Shown here: positions 51,329-61,067 of the stretch, piece after piece
Layout of the letters: each line of letters starts with the position of its first letter
How positions within the stretch are numbered: position 1 is the stretch's first letter
NCBI RefSeq assembly: GCF_000019185.1
Contig: NC_010334.1
Coordinates: forward strand, 1,426,001-1,490,000
DNA: 64,000 nucleotides
Reading direction: 5' to 3'
Source: Shewanella halifaxensis HAW-EB4
Lineage (GTDB): Bacteria > Pseudomonadota > Gammaproteobacteria > Enterobacterales > Shewanellaceae
Notes under the pieces: model-generated
What the model saw: only the letters and a program-made list of their open reading frames with translations
What the model was told of the DNA's origin: nothing
The model's database searches: none
Position numbers and translations under genes: made by a program

Positions 51329-54118
51329 TTATATATCCACTGATAGCTGGGAGATCACTTGATTAGCGGCAGATTCTACCTTAGTTAACTCATCAAGTAA
51401 CTCTAGTATTTCCGGTTCTACATTCTCTATTGTCTCGCCGCGCTTTAACCCAGATTCTATTTCCTGGCAAAGTTTCTGAGTTGTCGGTACGCCGCAATAG
51501 CAACAAGCTCCATGGAGCTTATGGATGCAGGCGAGCATTTTATCATCATCTAAACTTGAAAGAGCAAGTTCTATCTGCTCAACAGTCTCTGGTAGTGACT
51601 TTAATAACATCTTAAGCATGTCTAGCGCTAAGTCTGGCTTGTTATTGGCCTGGGTCAAGCATAGCTCCCAATTCAATGTCCGTTGATCAAAGTGGGTAAA
51701 CTTAGGTCTGGTCTTCCAGCGAGTGATCACCCCTTTAAGTGCCGCTTCATCAATGGGCTTGGGTAAGTAGCCATCCATACCACTTGAGGAGATACGCTCT
51801 CTTTCTTCGGCGATAGCATGTGCTGTAACGGCAATAATAGGTGTATTACGGTTTGAGGAGTTGTGCCTTATCTGCTTGGTGGCGGTAATACCATCGGTAC
51901 CCGGCATCTGAATATCCATAAAGATAAGATCGTAGCTACGCTCTTTAGCAAGCTTTACTGCTAACTCACCATTATCAGCCACTTGCACTTGGGTCACTAA
52001 CTCTTTTAATAAGGTATCAATAAGTTTTAGATTGGCTGGATTATCGTCGACGGCTAGAACGCTTAAATTCTCGCGTTTTGCGGGCGTAGGTGTCGCGTCG
52101 ATAGGGAGTAACGCTTCGCTGATTAAGCTCGAATGCGGATCGAGTAGCGAACTTGAAAGTAGTCTTTCACCAACGGGCATTGAAAGCTGTTTATCCACAT
52201 AAGGGCGTACTAGAGAGAACACCTCTTCTTGTTCGGCACAATCAGAGATGAGTAGCAGGTAATCGATCTTAGATTTTGCGAGTTTAAGGGTATTTGCTGG
52301 CTGATGGGATGCCGCCACAGCACGGCAGCTAATTAGACCAAAATCAAACACATTATTAGATTGCGTCACAATAAACTCTAGCTGCTTGATATTTTTTGCG
52401 ATAGTGGCTCTTAGGCCCAAGCGTTGCAACATTCGCTCTATGGCATGACGTGAAAGATTGCTCGGCTCAAATAGCAGGATACTCTTGCCCTCAAGGGTTG
52501 CTAGCGGCAAGGTATCGTGAATAGGATATTGGCTAATATTTAGCGGCAGAGAGAACCAAAAGGTGGAGCCTTGTTTAGGCTCTGAATAACAGCCTATCTG
52601 CCCTCCCATGCGATTGATGAGGCGTTTAGTGATAACAAGTCCAAGCCCGGTGCCACCAAAGCGGCGTGATATCGATGAATCTGCCTGACCAAAAGCTTGG
52701 AATAGTGAGGACTGTTGTTGTTTGTCAATGCCAATACCAGTGTCTATGATTTCACATCTAAGGTGAACCTTTTGCTCTTTTATCTCTTCAAGTTGCAGTT
52801 TTAATTGCACGCTGCCTTTATCGGTAAATTTAATCGCATTACCGACCAAGTTGGTAATGATTTGGCTAAAGCGCATCGCGTCGCCAGTGACATCTTCTGG
52901 GATGCGCGAGTCGACATCGATAACAAACTCTAACTCTTTCTCTCGAGCACTACTCGATAGCAGAGTGACGGTTTCTTCTAAGGTTTCACGCAATGAAAAG
53001 GGGATATTTTCCAGTACCATTTTACCGGCTTCGAGCTTAGAAAAATCAAGAATATCGTTAATGATGCTAAGCAGGTTAGTCGCGCTGCGTTCAATGGTTC
53101 GAATATAGTCTTGCTGGCTAGAGTGCAGTGGGGTTTTTAATAGTTGTTTGGCAAAACCAATCACACCGTTAAGTGGCGTTCTTAGTTCGTGGGACATATT
53201 CGCTAAGAACTCTGACTTGATCCGACTGGCTTCTTGAGCGCGTTTCTTTGCCATGTCTAGCTCGACGTTTTGGATCTCAATCTGCTCTAACGTTTCGCGT
53301 AAATCTGAAGTCGCTTGATCAATATTTTGCTGCATTTCATCATGGTATTCCGAAAGCGAGCCCGCCATTGCATTGATACCGCGTTTAAGCAGGTCGAGCT
53401 CACCAATCAAGTTGCCCGTTAAGCGGGTATCGAGCTTGCCTTCACGAATTTTGGCAACGACCCGCACCATCTCTGTGATCGGTTGCGTGACGTTTTTAAC
53501 CAGACGGAAGGTAAAGAATAGGTTTAGCTGCACACCGATTAATACAATAATAAAGGCGGCGACAGCGGCTCGGTGCTGCTGTAGTAGTGCATTTTCCCTA
53601 TTGATTAAGATGGCGATATAACCAATTTTTATGATGTCACTATCAGCTTGCTGGCTTTTATCAAGGCCTTGCACTGGAGCATTACTGCTCTTAAAAATTG
53701 GCGCACGCAAAATCATGCTGTCGCCGACTTGTTCAAGTTCGGTGCGTAGCATCGAGTCTAATGGTTTATCGAAGCGCATAACTTCATGATTTTTATAATG
53801 ATGGGAGGTTACTACTACTCGGTTATTATCATCGAAGATGGCAATAAACTGCACCAATGAGGCTTTATTTAATTGTGCAGAGGTGATCAGTCTTTTCGTG
53901 GTTTCGAAATCTTTGCTCTCAAGGCCGACTTCAGAGGCAATTGCCAAGGGTTCGATGATATTACTTGCTTGTTCTATGAGCGTATCTTCAAGTTCATAGA
54001 ATCTATTTATGGTAAAATAGCCACCTAATAAGATCCCCACTAAAATTGTAGGGGCTAACGCCAATACCAGAACCCATGAACGAAGGCTGTATTTGGTCAT
54101 ATTGTTGGCATCATTCAT
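51329..54118 (-). CDS. barA: Hybrid sensor kinase BarA
   Basis: A 929-residue membrane sensor of the BarA-UvrY (GacS-GacA) system. In order: TM1 near residues 13-32 (LVLALAPTILVGILLGG), a periplasmic domain, TM2 near 183-200, HAMP, HisKA with NMSHELRTPLNGVIGF (phospho-His about residue 303), HATPase with GDAMRFSQIITNLVGNAIKF and GTGLGLVITKRL, a receiver with IFMDIQMPGTDG, and a C-terminal Hpt with CIHKLHGACCYCG. It passes phosphate to UvrY to activate csr small RNAs (family knowledge). Full length. Confidence 0.95.
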   Translation of the reverse strand: MNDANNMTKYSLRSWVLVLALAPTILVGILLGGYFTINRFYELEDTLIEQASNIIEPLAIASEVGLESKDFETTKRLITSAQLNKASLVQFIAIFDDNNRVVVTSHHYKNHEVMRFDKPLDSMLRTELEQVGDSMILRAPIFKSSNAPVQGLDKSQQADSDIIKIGYIAILINRENALLQQHRAAVAAFIIVLIGVQLNLFFTFRLVKNVTQPITEMVRVVAKIREGKLDTRLTGNLIGELDLLKRGINAMAGSLSEYHDEMQQNIDQATSDLRETLEQIEIQNVELDMAKKRAQEASRIKSEFLANMSHELRTPLNGVIGFAKQLLKTPLHSSQQDYIRTIERSATNLLSIINDILDFSKLEAGKMVLENIPFSLRETLEETVTLLSSSAREKELEFVIDVDSRIPEDVTGDAMRFSQIITNLVGNAIKFTDKGSVQLKLQLEEIKEQKVHLRCEIIDTGIGIDKQQQSSLFQAFGQADSSISRRFGGTGLGLVITKRLINRMGGQIGCYSEPKQGSTFWFSLPLNISQYPIHDTLPLATLEGKSILLFEPSNLSRHAIERMLQRLGLRATIAKNIKQLEFIVTQSNNVFDFGLISCRAVAASHQPANTLKLAKSKIDYLLLISDCAEQEEVFSLVRPYVDKQLSMPVGERLLSSSLLDPHSSLISEALLPIDATPTPAKRENLSVLAVDDNPANLKLIDTLLKELVTQVQVADNGELAVKLAKERSYDLIFMDIQMPGTDGITATKQIRHNSSNRNTPIIAVTAHAIAEERERISSSGMDGYLPKPIDEAALKGVITRWKTRPKFTHFDQRTLNWELCLTQANNKPDLALDMLKMLLKSLPETVEQIELALSSLDDDKMLACIHKLHGACCYCGVPTTQKLCQEIESGLKRGETIENVEPEILELLDELTKVESAANQVISQLSVDI

Positions 54119-54216
54119 TCTTTGTATGGGTTACCATTAAATATAGTGTGAGTAATCGATAGACTGCCAGATATTAACCTGTGTTGGCCAGTATTTTTAT
54201 CTATTTAGAGAGCAAA

Positions 54217-55554
54217 ATGGCACAATTTTTTAAAGCAAAACCAAATACATCTAAACAATTATCATCAAAATTGTCATTAAAGGTGACTCAGCTAGATCAC
54301 CTCGGTGCTGGTATCGCTCACCACGATGGCAAGATCGTATTTATCAATGGTGCGTTGCCAGGTGAGACGGTATCGGTGCAATTGACTGAGCAAAAGAAAA
54401 AGTTTGCTCGAGCTAAGTTACTTAAAATTGATAAAGCCTCCGCGCAGCGGGTTTCACCTCTTTGCCCACATTTCGACAAATGTGGTGGCTGTGATCTGCA
54501 GCACCTTGATATCGATGCACAGCGTAAGCATAAGGCCAGTACCTTAGTCGATTTGGTGAATAAGTTTGCTCAAACCCAGGCTGGTGAAGTATGTGACACC
54601 CTAAGTGATAACGCTTGGCATTATCGCCGCCGAGCCCGTTTAGCGACCTGGTTTGATAAAAATACCAAGCACATAAGCCTTGGATTTAGAGCCAGTAGCA
54701 GCAGTGACGTGGTTGAGATCCAATCTTGCGCTGTGTTAGCCGAGCCGTTGTCGGCGTTAATTCCAGACTTGGCATTTATGCTTAACCAGTTAAGCGGTAA
54801 GAAAGCCCTAGGCCACGTTGAGCTGACTCAAGCCGATAACGGTAACTTTGTGGTGCTGCGTGTGACTAAGGCGTTATCGGATAAAGATAAGGCTAGGTTA
54901 GTTGAATTTGCGAATAAGCATCAGGTCATAGTGCTGTTGCAAGATGATGATGCTCAGTGCGAGCACCTAAATGGAGCGGGTGAGCAGCCTTATTATGGTT
55001 TTGATGATAACCAAGTCAAACTTAACTTCTCGCCAGGTAACTTTATCCAAGTTAACGCTCAGGTTAACCAAGCCATGGTCAGTCAGGCGGTTGAGTGGCT
55101 ATCACCAAAGGCGGACGAACGGGTATTAGATCTGTTCTGCGGTATTGGCAACTTTAGTTTGCCATTGGCGAAAGATGGCGCCGAGGTGATTGGGGTTGAA
55201 GGTGTGCAGGCTATGGTTGAGCAGGCAAGAATTAATGCTAAGCAGAGCGGCTTAGATAAAGTCTCTTTCTATCATGCCGATCTGAGCGCCGATCTGTCGA
55301 AGGAACCCTGGCTTGGTAAAGTTGATAAGATGCTTATCGATCCGGCTCGCGCGGGGGCATACGAAAGCATGCAATCTCTGAAGAAACTAAAGCCGAAAGC
55401 CTTAGTCTATGTTTCTTGTAATCCAGCGAGCCTTGCCCGTGATAGCGAGGTGATTTTAAAGCAAGGTTATCAGCTTAAAAAGATCGGATTAGTGGATATG
55501 TTTCCACAAACCCATCACTTGGAGTCAATGGCACTGTTTGAGTTAAAAAATTAA
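54217..55554 (+). CDS. rlmD: 23S rRNA (uracil-1939-C5)-methyltransferase RlmD
   Basis: A 445-residue SAM-dependent rRNA methyltransferase. A TRAM domain (about residues 15-75) is followed by the Fe-S cysteines CPHFDKCGGCDLQHL. The SAM motif is VLDLFCGIGNFSLPLA and the catalytic Cys lies in LVYVSCNPASLARDS. The ATG after AGAGAG is preferred over a GTG 12 codons upstream. It is divergent from barA and precedes relA, as in E. coli. Confidence 0.95.
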   Translation: MAQFFKAKPNTSKQLSSKLSLKVTQLDHLGAGIAHHDGKIVFINGALPGETVSVQLTEQKKKFARAKLLKIDKASAQRVSPLCPHFDKCGGCDLQHLDIDAQRKHKASTLVDLVNKFAQTQAGEVCDTLSDNAWHYRRRARLATWFDKNTKHISLGFRASSSSDVVEIQSCAVLAEPLSALIPDLAFMLNQLSGKKALGHVELTQADNGNFVVLRVTKALSDKDKARLVEFANKHQVIVLLQDDDAQCEHLNGAGEQPYYGFDDNQVKLNFSPGNFIQVNAQVNQAMVSQAVEWLSPKADERVLDLFCGIGNFSLPLAKDGAEVIGVEGVQAMVEQARINAKQSGLDKVSFYHADLSADLSKEPWLGKVDKMLIDPARAGAYESMQSLKKLKPKALVYVSCNPASLARDSEVILKQGYQLKKIGLVDMFPQTHHLESMALFELKN

Positions 55555-55770
55555 ACAAAAAGACACAATTAGATACATTTAGTGAAACCTTTTGCTTAAA
55601 TATAACTCATACAAATCAAAGTCTGGCACTATAGGTGTTTTTAGTAGCAATTGTCTACTTTTGCGCATTGACAATAACGGCTGAATGGCGAATATAGTGC
55701 TTATCAATTTAAAAGGTAGAGTTAAACTTTTGTTAATCTCTATCTGCGGTATGTAAAGGGATTAAATACT

Positions 55771-57978
55771 ATGGTATCTGTTCGTGAAGCACATTTTAGC
55801 GACCCTGATTTTCAACTCGAAGAGTGGGTGCAACGTTATATAAGTGATGCTTCAGAAGCTCAAACTCTTTTGGCCTTAATTGAACAGGTCGAGTTGCTTG
55901 TGGGGCAAAAGCAAGAGGCGAGCGTTACCGTGTTAAAGCGTGCGCGTGAGATGATAGAAATTCTTGCGCCGCTCAATATGGATATTGAAACCTTACAGGC
56001 CGCGATTTTATTTGTCGTCTTCGATGCAGGGCTTATCACTCAAGAAGATATTGAAGAAGGTTTTGGCGGCAAACTAGCCATATTAGTCTCGAGTGTTGAG
56101 ACCATGAATGCCATTGGCGCGCTAAAAGTTGATAATCAGACTCGTAATGGTGAACCGCAGATCGATAATATCCGCAAGATGTTATTGGCCATGGTGGAAG
56201 ATGTGCGTGCGGTGGTGATTAAACTTGCCGAGCGCATCTGCTTACTGCGAGAGATTAAGAATGCCGATGAGGAAGTTAAAGTCCTTATCGCCCGTGAAAT
56301 TGCTGATATTTATGCACCGCTGGCTAACAGATTGGGCATTGGACAGCTTAAGTGGGAACTGGAAGATATTTCGTTTCGCTATCTGCATCCACAGACCTAT
56401 AAAGATATCGCTAAACAGCTTGATGGCAAGCGACTTGATAGAGAAACCTTTATTGATGACTTTGTCAGCCAGCTGCAGGCTCGTTTAGACAAAGATCAGA
56501 TCCGTGCAAAAGTATACGGTCGACCAAAGCATATTTACAGTATTTGGAAGAAGATGAAAGGCAAGCAGCTTAAGTTCGACGAGCTGTTTGACGTGCGTGC
56601 GGTGCGGATAGTCACCGACCGCTTGCAAGATTGTTATGGTGCTTTAGGTGTGGTGCATACACTTTGGCAGCATATTTCACGCGAATTTGATGATTACGTC
56701 GCTAACCCAAAACCAAATGGTTACCAGTCTATTCATACGGTTGTTGTTGGGCCTGAAGATAAAACGGTTGAGATCCAAATCCGTACTGAGCAGATGCATG
56801 AAGATGCTGAGCTTGGCGTGGCGGCGCATTGGAAATATAAAGAAGGTAGCGCAAGCGGTAAGCAAAGCGGCTATGAAGAGAAAATCAACTGGCTACGTAA
56901 AATCCTGCAGTGGCAAGAAGATGTGGCTGAAAGCGGTAACTTAGTCGATGAAGTGCGTAGTCAAGTCTTTGAAGACAGAGTCTATGTCTTTACCCCAAGC
57001 GGTGAAGTGGTTGATTTGCCTTTAGGCTCAACGGTGCTTGATTTTGCCTACTATATTCATTCCCATGTTGGGCATAAGTGTATTGGCGCTAAAGTTGATG
57101 GCCGCATTGTGCAGTTTACCTATCAAGTGGAAACTGGGCAGCGAATTGAGATTATCACCTCTAAACACCCTAACCCGAAGCGAGATTGGCTTAACCCTAA
57201 TTTAGGCTATATTCGCACCTCGCGTGCACGATCGAAAATTTTGCACTGGTTTAAGCAGCAAGATAGAGATAAAAATATTGTTGCTGGACGTGAGATGCTT
57301 GAAACCGAATTGGTTAAAATTCATCTACAGATTAAAGATGCACAATCAGCCGTAGAGCGCTTTAACTTAGTGAGCATGGATGATCTGCTCGCTGGTATCG
57401 GTGGCGGCGATATCCGCCTTAACCAAGTGGTTAATCATGTTCAAAGTCGTCTGCGCACTAAAGATTTAAGTGATGAAGCCGCGGTTGAAGATTTAGTTAA
57501 AAAGAGCCAAAGCAAGTCAGTAAAAAGCGGTAAGGGCCAAGTCGAAGTCAACGGCGTCGGCAACCTTATGAGCCATATTGCTAAGTGTTGTCAGCCTGTA
57601 CCTGGCGATGAGATTTTTGGTTTTATTACCAAGGGCCGTGGTATTTCGGTACACAGGGCCGATTGCGATCAGGTTAAAGAGTTAATTCGCGCCTCTCCTG
57701 AACGCTCTGTGGAAGTGGTCTGGGGCGAGAATTATTCCGGTGGCTACAAAATTCGCTTAAGTATTCTAGCTAATGATCAGTCAGGTTTGCTGCGAGACTT
57801 AACTTCGGTACTTGCGGCAGAGAAAACCCATGTGATGGCGATGAGTTCGACCTCTGATGTGAAAACTCAAACCGCGATAATCGAGTTGGAGCTTGAGCTA
57901 TATAACTTAGATGGTTTGTCTAAAGTGTTATCGAAAATAAATCAGGTCGAAGGGGTGATGCAGGCCAGAAGGCTTTAA
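55771..57978 (+). CDS. relA: (p)ppGpp synthetase RelA
   Basis: A 735-residue ribosome-associated stringent-response synthetase. The N-terminal pseudo-hydrolase domain lacks the His-Asp pair of SpoT (FVVFDAGLIT at that place), so it should be synthetase-only. The synthetase has RPKHIYSIWKKM and NGYQSIHTVVVGP, followed by VEIQIRTEQMHEDAELG. TGS (VYVFTPSGEVVDLPLGST), a zinc-finger/helical part with CCQPVPGD, and a C-terminal ACT domain complete it. GGG-type ribosome site before the ATG. Followed by a terminator. Confidence 0.96.
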   Translation: MVSVREAHFSDPDFQLEEWVQRYISDASEAQTLLALIEQVELLVGQKQEASVTVLKRAREMIEILAPLNMDIETLQAAILFVVFDAGLITQEDIEEGFGGKLAILVSSVETMNAIGALKVDNQTRNGEPQIDNIRKMLLAMVEDVRAVVIKLAERICLLREIKNADEEVKVLIAREIADIYAPLANRLGIGQLKWELEDISFRYLHPQTYKDIAKQLDGKRLDRETFIDDFVSQLQARLDKDQIRAKVYGRPKHIYSIWKKMKGKQLKFDELFDVRAVRIVTDRLQDCYGALGVVHTLWQHISREFDDYVANPKPNGYQSIHTVVVGPEDKTVEIQIRTEQMHEDAELGVAAHWKYKEGSASGKQSGYEEKINWLRKILQWQEDVAESGNLVDEVRSQVFEDRVYVFTPSGEVVDLPLGSTVLDFAYYIHSHVGHKCIGAKVDGRIVQFTYQVETGQRIEIITSKHPNPKRDWLNPNLGYIRTSRARSKILHWFKQQDRDKNIVAGREMLETELVKIHLQIKDAQSAVERFNLVSMDDLLAGIGGGDIRLNQVVNHVQSRLRTKDLSDEAAVEDLVKKSQSKSVKSGKGQVEVNGVGNLMSHIAKCCQPVPGDEIFGFITKGRGISVHRADCDQVKELIRASPERSVEVVWGENYSGGYKIRLSILANDQSGLLRDLTSVLAAEKTHVMAMSSTSDVKTQTAIIELELELYNLDGLSKVLSKINQVEGVMQARRL

Positions 57979-58005
57979 TACCGATAGGTATCACTAGAAA
58001 ATTAG

Positions 58006-58031
58006 CGGCAACCCAATGGTTGCCGTTTTTA
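58006..58031 (+). terminator. Terminator after relA
   Basis: CGGCAACC-CAAT-GGTTGCCG stem followed by TTTTTATAT, 27 bases after the stop. Confidence 0.85.
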
Positions 58032-58115
58032 TATGGTTTACTTTTAAAGTAAACGTTGGCAAACATGTATTCAGCCCTGTGCGAAATAAACGATATCGGA
58101 AAGTAGGAAAATAAA

Positions 58116-58919
58116 ATGACAAGCTTAGTCGGCGATACGACCCCGCTACTTAATATTATGCAAAAACTGCGTGACCCAGAAACAGGTTGTCCCTGGGACA
58201 GGGCGCAAAGTTTTCAAACCATCGTACCTTTTACCATAGAGGAAGCCTACGAGGTCGCCGATACCATTGAGCGTATGGCGCTTGATGAGTTGCCTGACGA
58301 GTTAGGGGATCTGCTATTTCAGGTGGTATTTTACTGTCAACTGGGCAAAGAGCAGGGGCTTTTTGATTTCAATACCGTGGTTGAACGTATATGCGATAAA
58401 TTAACTCGCCGTCATCCCCATGTATTTGAAGGATTAGCGACAACGAGTACAGATGAGATCAAGCAAAATTGGGAACAGTTAAAAGCTATCGAGCGTAGTG
58501 AAAGAGCACTCGACTCTGTACTAGACGATATTCCGCTGAGTTTACCCGCGCTGTCGCGTTCGATAAAAATTCAAAAACGTGTCGCTCGAGTGGGTTTTGA
58601 CTGGGCTGAACTGCCGCCCGTGGTGGCAAAAATCCATGAAGAGATTGATGAAGTCATTTTTGAAGTCGAGCAAGAAACGGTAGATGTGCAAAAAGTGCAA
58701 GACGAAATGGGCGACTTATTGTTTGCCGTTGTGAACCTTGCAAGACACTTAGGTGTTGAGCCTGAAAAGGCATTAAGGCAAGCAAATCATAAGTTTGAAA
58801 GAAGGTTTAGGGGTGTTGAAGCCTATGCTCAAGCGGATGGCCGTGCCATGAATGAGCATACATTAGAGGAGCTCGATGGCTACTGGGATAGCGTTAAACA
58901 GGATGAGAGAAATAAATAA
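58116..58919 (+). CDS. mazG: Nucleoside triphosphate pyrophosphohydrolase MazG
   Basis: A 267-residue protein with two MazG domains. The first has MQKLRDPETGCPWDRAQSF and EEAYEVADTIE then LPDELGDLLFQVVFY with the metal-binding EExxE/ExxD acids. The second has KIHEEIDEVIFEVEQE and DEMGDLLFAVVNLARHLG. It hydrolyses NTPs and dNTPs to NMPs and can lower (p)ppGpp (E. coli knowledge). Placement after relA is standard. Confidence 0.95.
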   Translation: MTSLVGDTTPLLNIMQKLRDPETGCPWDRAQSFQTIVPFTIEEAYEVADTIERMALDELPDELGDLLFQVVFYCQLGKEQGLFDFNTVVERICDKLTRRHPHVFEGLATTSTDEIKQNWEQLKAIERSERALDSVLDDIPLSLPALSRSIKIQKRVARVGFDWAELPPVVAKIHEEIDEVIFEVEQETVDVQKVQDEMGDLLFAVVNLARHLGVEPEKALRQANHKFERRFRGVEAYAQADGRAMNEHTLEELDGYWDSVKQDERNK

Positions 58920-58943
58920 CTTAGATTTAAAGCTAATTGTAGT

Positions 58944-58972
58944 TTGTCGAATCGCAGTTGCTTTGGTATAAT
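58944..58972 (+). promoter_or_regulatory. Sigma-70 promoter of pyrG
   Basis: TTGTCG and TATAAT are separated by exactly 17 bases; TTTGG before the -10 adds an extended TGn element. It lies between mazG and pyrG, so pyrG has its own promoter. Confidence 0.75.
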
Positions 58973-59034
58973 ATTGCCCCGTCCTAGTGCTTTCTTACAA
59001 GCACGTATTTCCAACTCATTTTCTCAGGTTCAGC

Positions 59035-60675
59035 ATGACTACAAGGTATATCTTCGTTACTGGTGGCGTTGTTTCATCACTAGGTAAAGGCATTGCAGCA
59101 GCATCATTGGCTGCAATATTAGAGGCTCGCGGCCTAAACGTAACCATTATGAAGCTGGATCCATACATTAACGTCGATCCAGGTACCATGAGTCCGACAC
59201 AGCACGGTGAAGTGTTTGTGACAGAAGACGGCGCTGAAACTGATCTAGATTTAGGTCACTATGAGCGTTTCATCCGTACCAAGATGAATCGTCGTAATAA
59301 CTTTACTACGGGTCGTATTTACGAAGAAGTTCTACGTAAAGAGCGTCGTGGTGACTACTTAGGTGCAACCATTCAGGTTATTCCGCACATCACTAACGCT
59401 ATCAAAGAGAAAGTACTTGCTGGTGGCGAAGGTCATGATGTAGCGATTGTTGAGATCGGTGGCACGGTGGGTGATATTGAATCACTGCCATTCCTAGAGT
59501 CTATCCGTCAGCTAGGCGTTGAGCTTGGCCGTGATAGAACCCTATTTATGCATTTGACTCTTGTACCTTTCTTAGGTGCAGCAGGTGAAGTGAAAACTAA
59601 ACCGACACAGCATTCAGTTAAAGAGCTACGTTCAATCGGTATTGCTCCTGATGTCTTGGTTTGTCGTGGTGATCGCGCTATTCCTGCAAATGAAAAAGCA
59701 AAGATTTCTTTATTCTGTAACGTTGAAGAACGTGCAGTTATCTCGCTAAAAGACGTAGATAGTATCTATAAGATCCCTGCGTTATTAAAAGCACAAGGTC
59801 TAGACCAACTTGTGACAAAGCGTTTCGGCATCGATTGTAAAGAAGCTGATTTAGCCGAGTGGGAAAAGGTTGTTTACCAAGAAGCTAACCCTGTGGGTGA
59901 AGTGACTATTGGTATGGTAGGCAAGTACATTGAACTACCAGATGCATATAAGTCAGTTAACGAAGCACTAAAGCATGCAGGTTTATTTAACCGCGTGTCA
60001 GTTAACATCAAGTATATTGATTCACAAAACGTAGAAGCTAAGGGCGATGAAGTCTTACAAGGCTTAGACGGTATCTTGGTTCCTGGTGGATTCGGTGAGC
60101 GCGGTGTTGAAGGTAAGATCATGGCGGCTCAGTTCGCTCGTGAAAATAACCTACCTTACTTCGGTATCTGTTTAGGTATGCAGGTTGCGTTGATTGAGTT
60201 TGCACGCCATGTTGCAGGTCTTGAGGGTGCACACTCAACTGAGTTTGACAAAAACACGCCGCACCCAGTTGTTGGTTTGATCACTGAGTGGATCAACGAA
60301 GATGGTCAAGTTGAAGAGCGTCATGAAGAGTCAGACTTAGGCGGCACAATGCGTCTTGGTGCTCAGCTATGTCACCTTGAAGAAGGCACTAAAGCGGCTG
60401 CAGCTTATAAGTCTACTACTTGTGTTGAACGTCACCGTCACCGTTACGAAGTGAACAACAACTATAAAGAGCGTCTTGAAAAAGCAGGCCTGATCTTTAG
60501 TGGTCTTTCATCAGATCGCTCACTGGTTGAGATGATTGAGCTACCGAATCACCCATGGTTCGTAGCAGGTCAGTTCCATCCTGAATTCACATCGACTCCT
60601 CGTGATGGCCAACCGTTATTTGAAGGGTTTGTAGCTGCCGCTTATACCTACCAAAAACGTGATTTAGAAGACTAA
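59035..60675 (+). CDS. pyrG: CTP synthase
   Basis: A 546-residue enzyme aminating UTP to CTP with glutamine. It starts MTTRYIFVTGGVVSSLGKG; the frame is open 16 codons further upstream but this is the family start. The synthetase domain has the ATP loop SSLGKGIAAAS, and the C-terminal glutamine amidotransferase (from about residue 290) has FGICLGMQVALIEF with the catalytic Cys and FHPEFTS with His-Glu. Followed by a strong terminator. Confidence 0.97.
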   Translation: MTTRYIFVTGGVVSSLGKGIAAASLAAILEARGLNVTIMKLDPYINVDPGTMSPTQHGEVFVTEDGAETDLDLGHYERFIRTKMNRRNNFTTGRIYEEVLRKERRGDYLGATIQVIPHITNAIKEKVLAGGEGHDVAIVEIGGTVGDIESLPFLESIRQLGVELGRDRTLFMHLTLVPFLGAAGEVKTKPTQHSVKELRSIGIAPDVLVCRGDRAIPANEKAKISLFCNVEERAVISLKDVDSIYKIPALLKAQGLDQLVTKRFGIDCKEADLAEWEKVVYQEANPVGEVTIGMVGKYIELPDAYKSVNEALKHAGLFNRVSVNIKYIDSQNVEAKGDEVLQGLDGILVPGGFGERGVEGKIMAAQFARENNLPYFGICLGMQVALIEFARHVAGLEGAHSTEFDKNTPHPVVGLITEWINEDGQVEERHEESDLGGTMRLGAQLCHLEEGTKAAAAYKSTTCVERHRHRYEVNNNYKERLEKAGLIFSGLSSDRSLVEMIELPNHPWFVAGQFHPEFTSTPRDGQPLFEGFVAAAYTYQKRDLED

Positions 60676-60683
60676 ATAAAACG

Positions 60684-60717
60684 AAACCGCTTCCATTGCA
60701 TGGAAGCGGTTTTTTTG
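60684..60717 (+). terminator. Terminator after pyrG
   Basis: AAACCGCTTCCA-TTGCA-TGGAAGCGGTTT stem followed by T residues. Confidence 0.92.
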
Positions 60718-61067
60718 TTTATGGCGATTTTTTTGTGACGACGTAATATCAATCGGTATAAATGTGTGGTTTTTTATGACAGTTTAGCGCCACAGAGGCA
60801 AGGCAACGAGTGAGCAACATCGTGACTCTACGTTTACGCTCTTTGCGCTAGAGCAAGTCCGTTTTTTAGACGTATTTTGGCTAGCCACTTCAGCGTTCAA
60901 GGTGTATAAAATGGATCGGTATTCTTGCACTCATTCGCTTTGAGTTTAGCTGTAAAAACAACTCTGAATCGACCACTTTTTTATACCAATTGGTATCCGT
61001 TTGGATGAATAGAATTCTTTTTATTTTTATCTTTAAATTTATCTTTAAAACTTAAATCGAGGGCATT
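60718..61067. other. Intergenic region upstream of eno
   Basis: About 350 bases with no ORF. A perfect 14-base palindrome ATACCAATTGGTAT lies at 60983-60996; similar words occur at about 35013 and 25314. The stretch before the eno start repeats TTTATCTTTAAA. The eno promoter should be here but I could not fix it. Confidence 0.55.
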
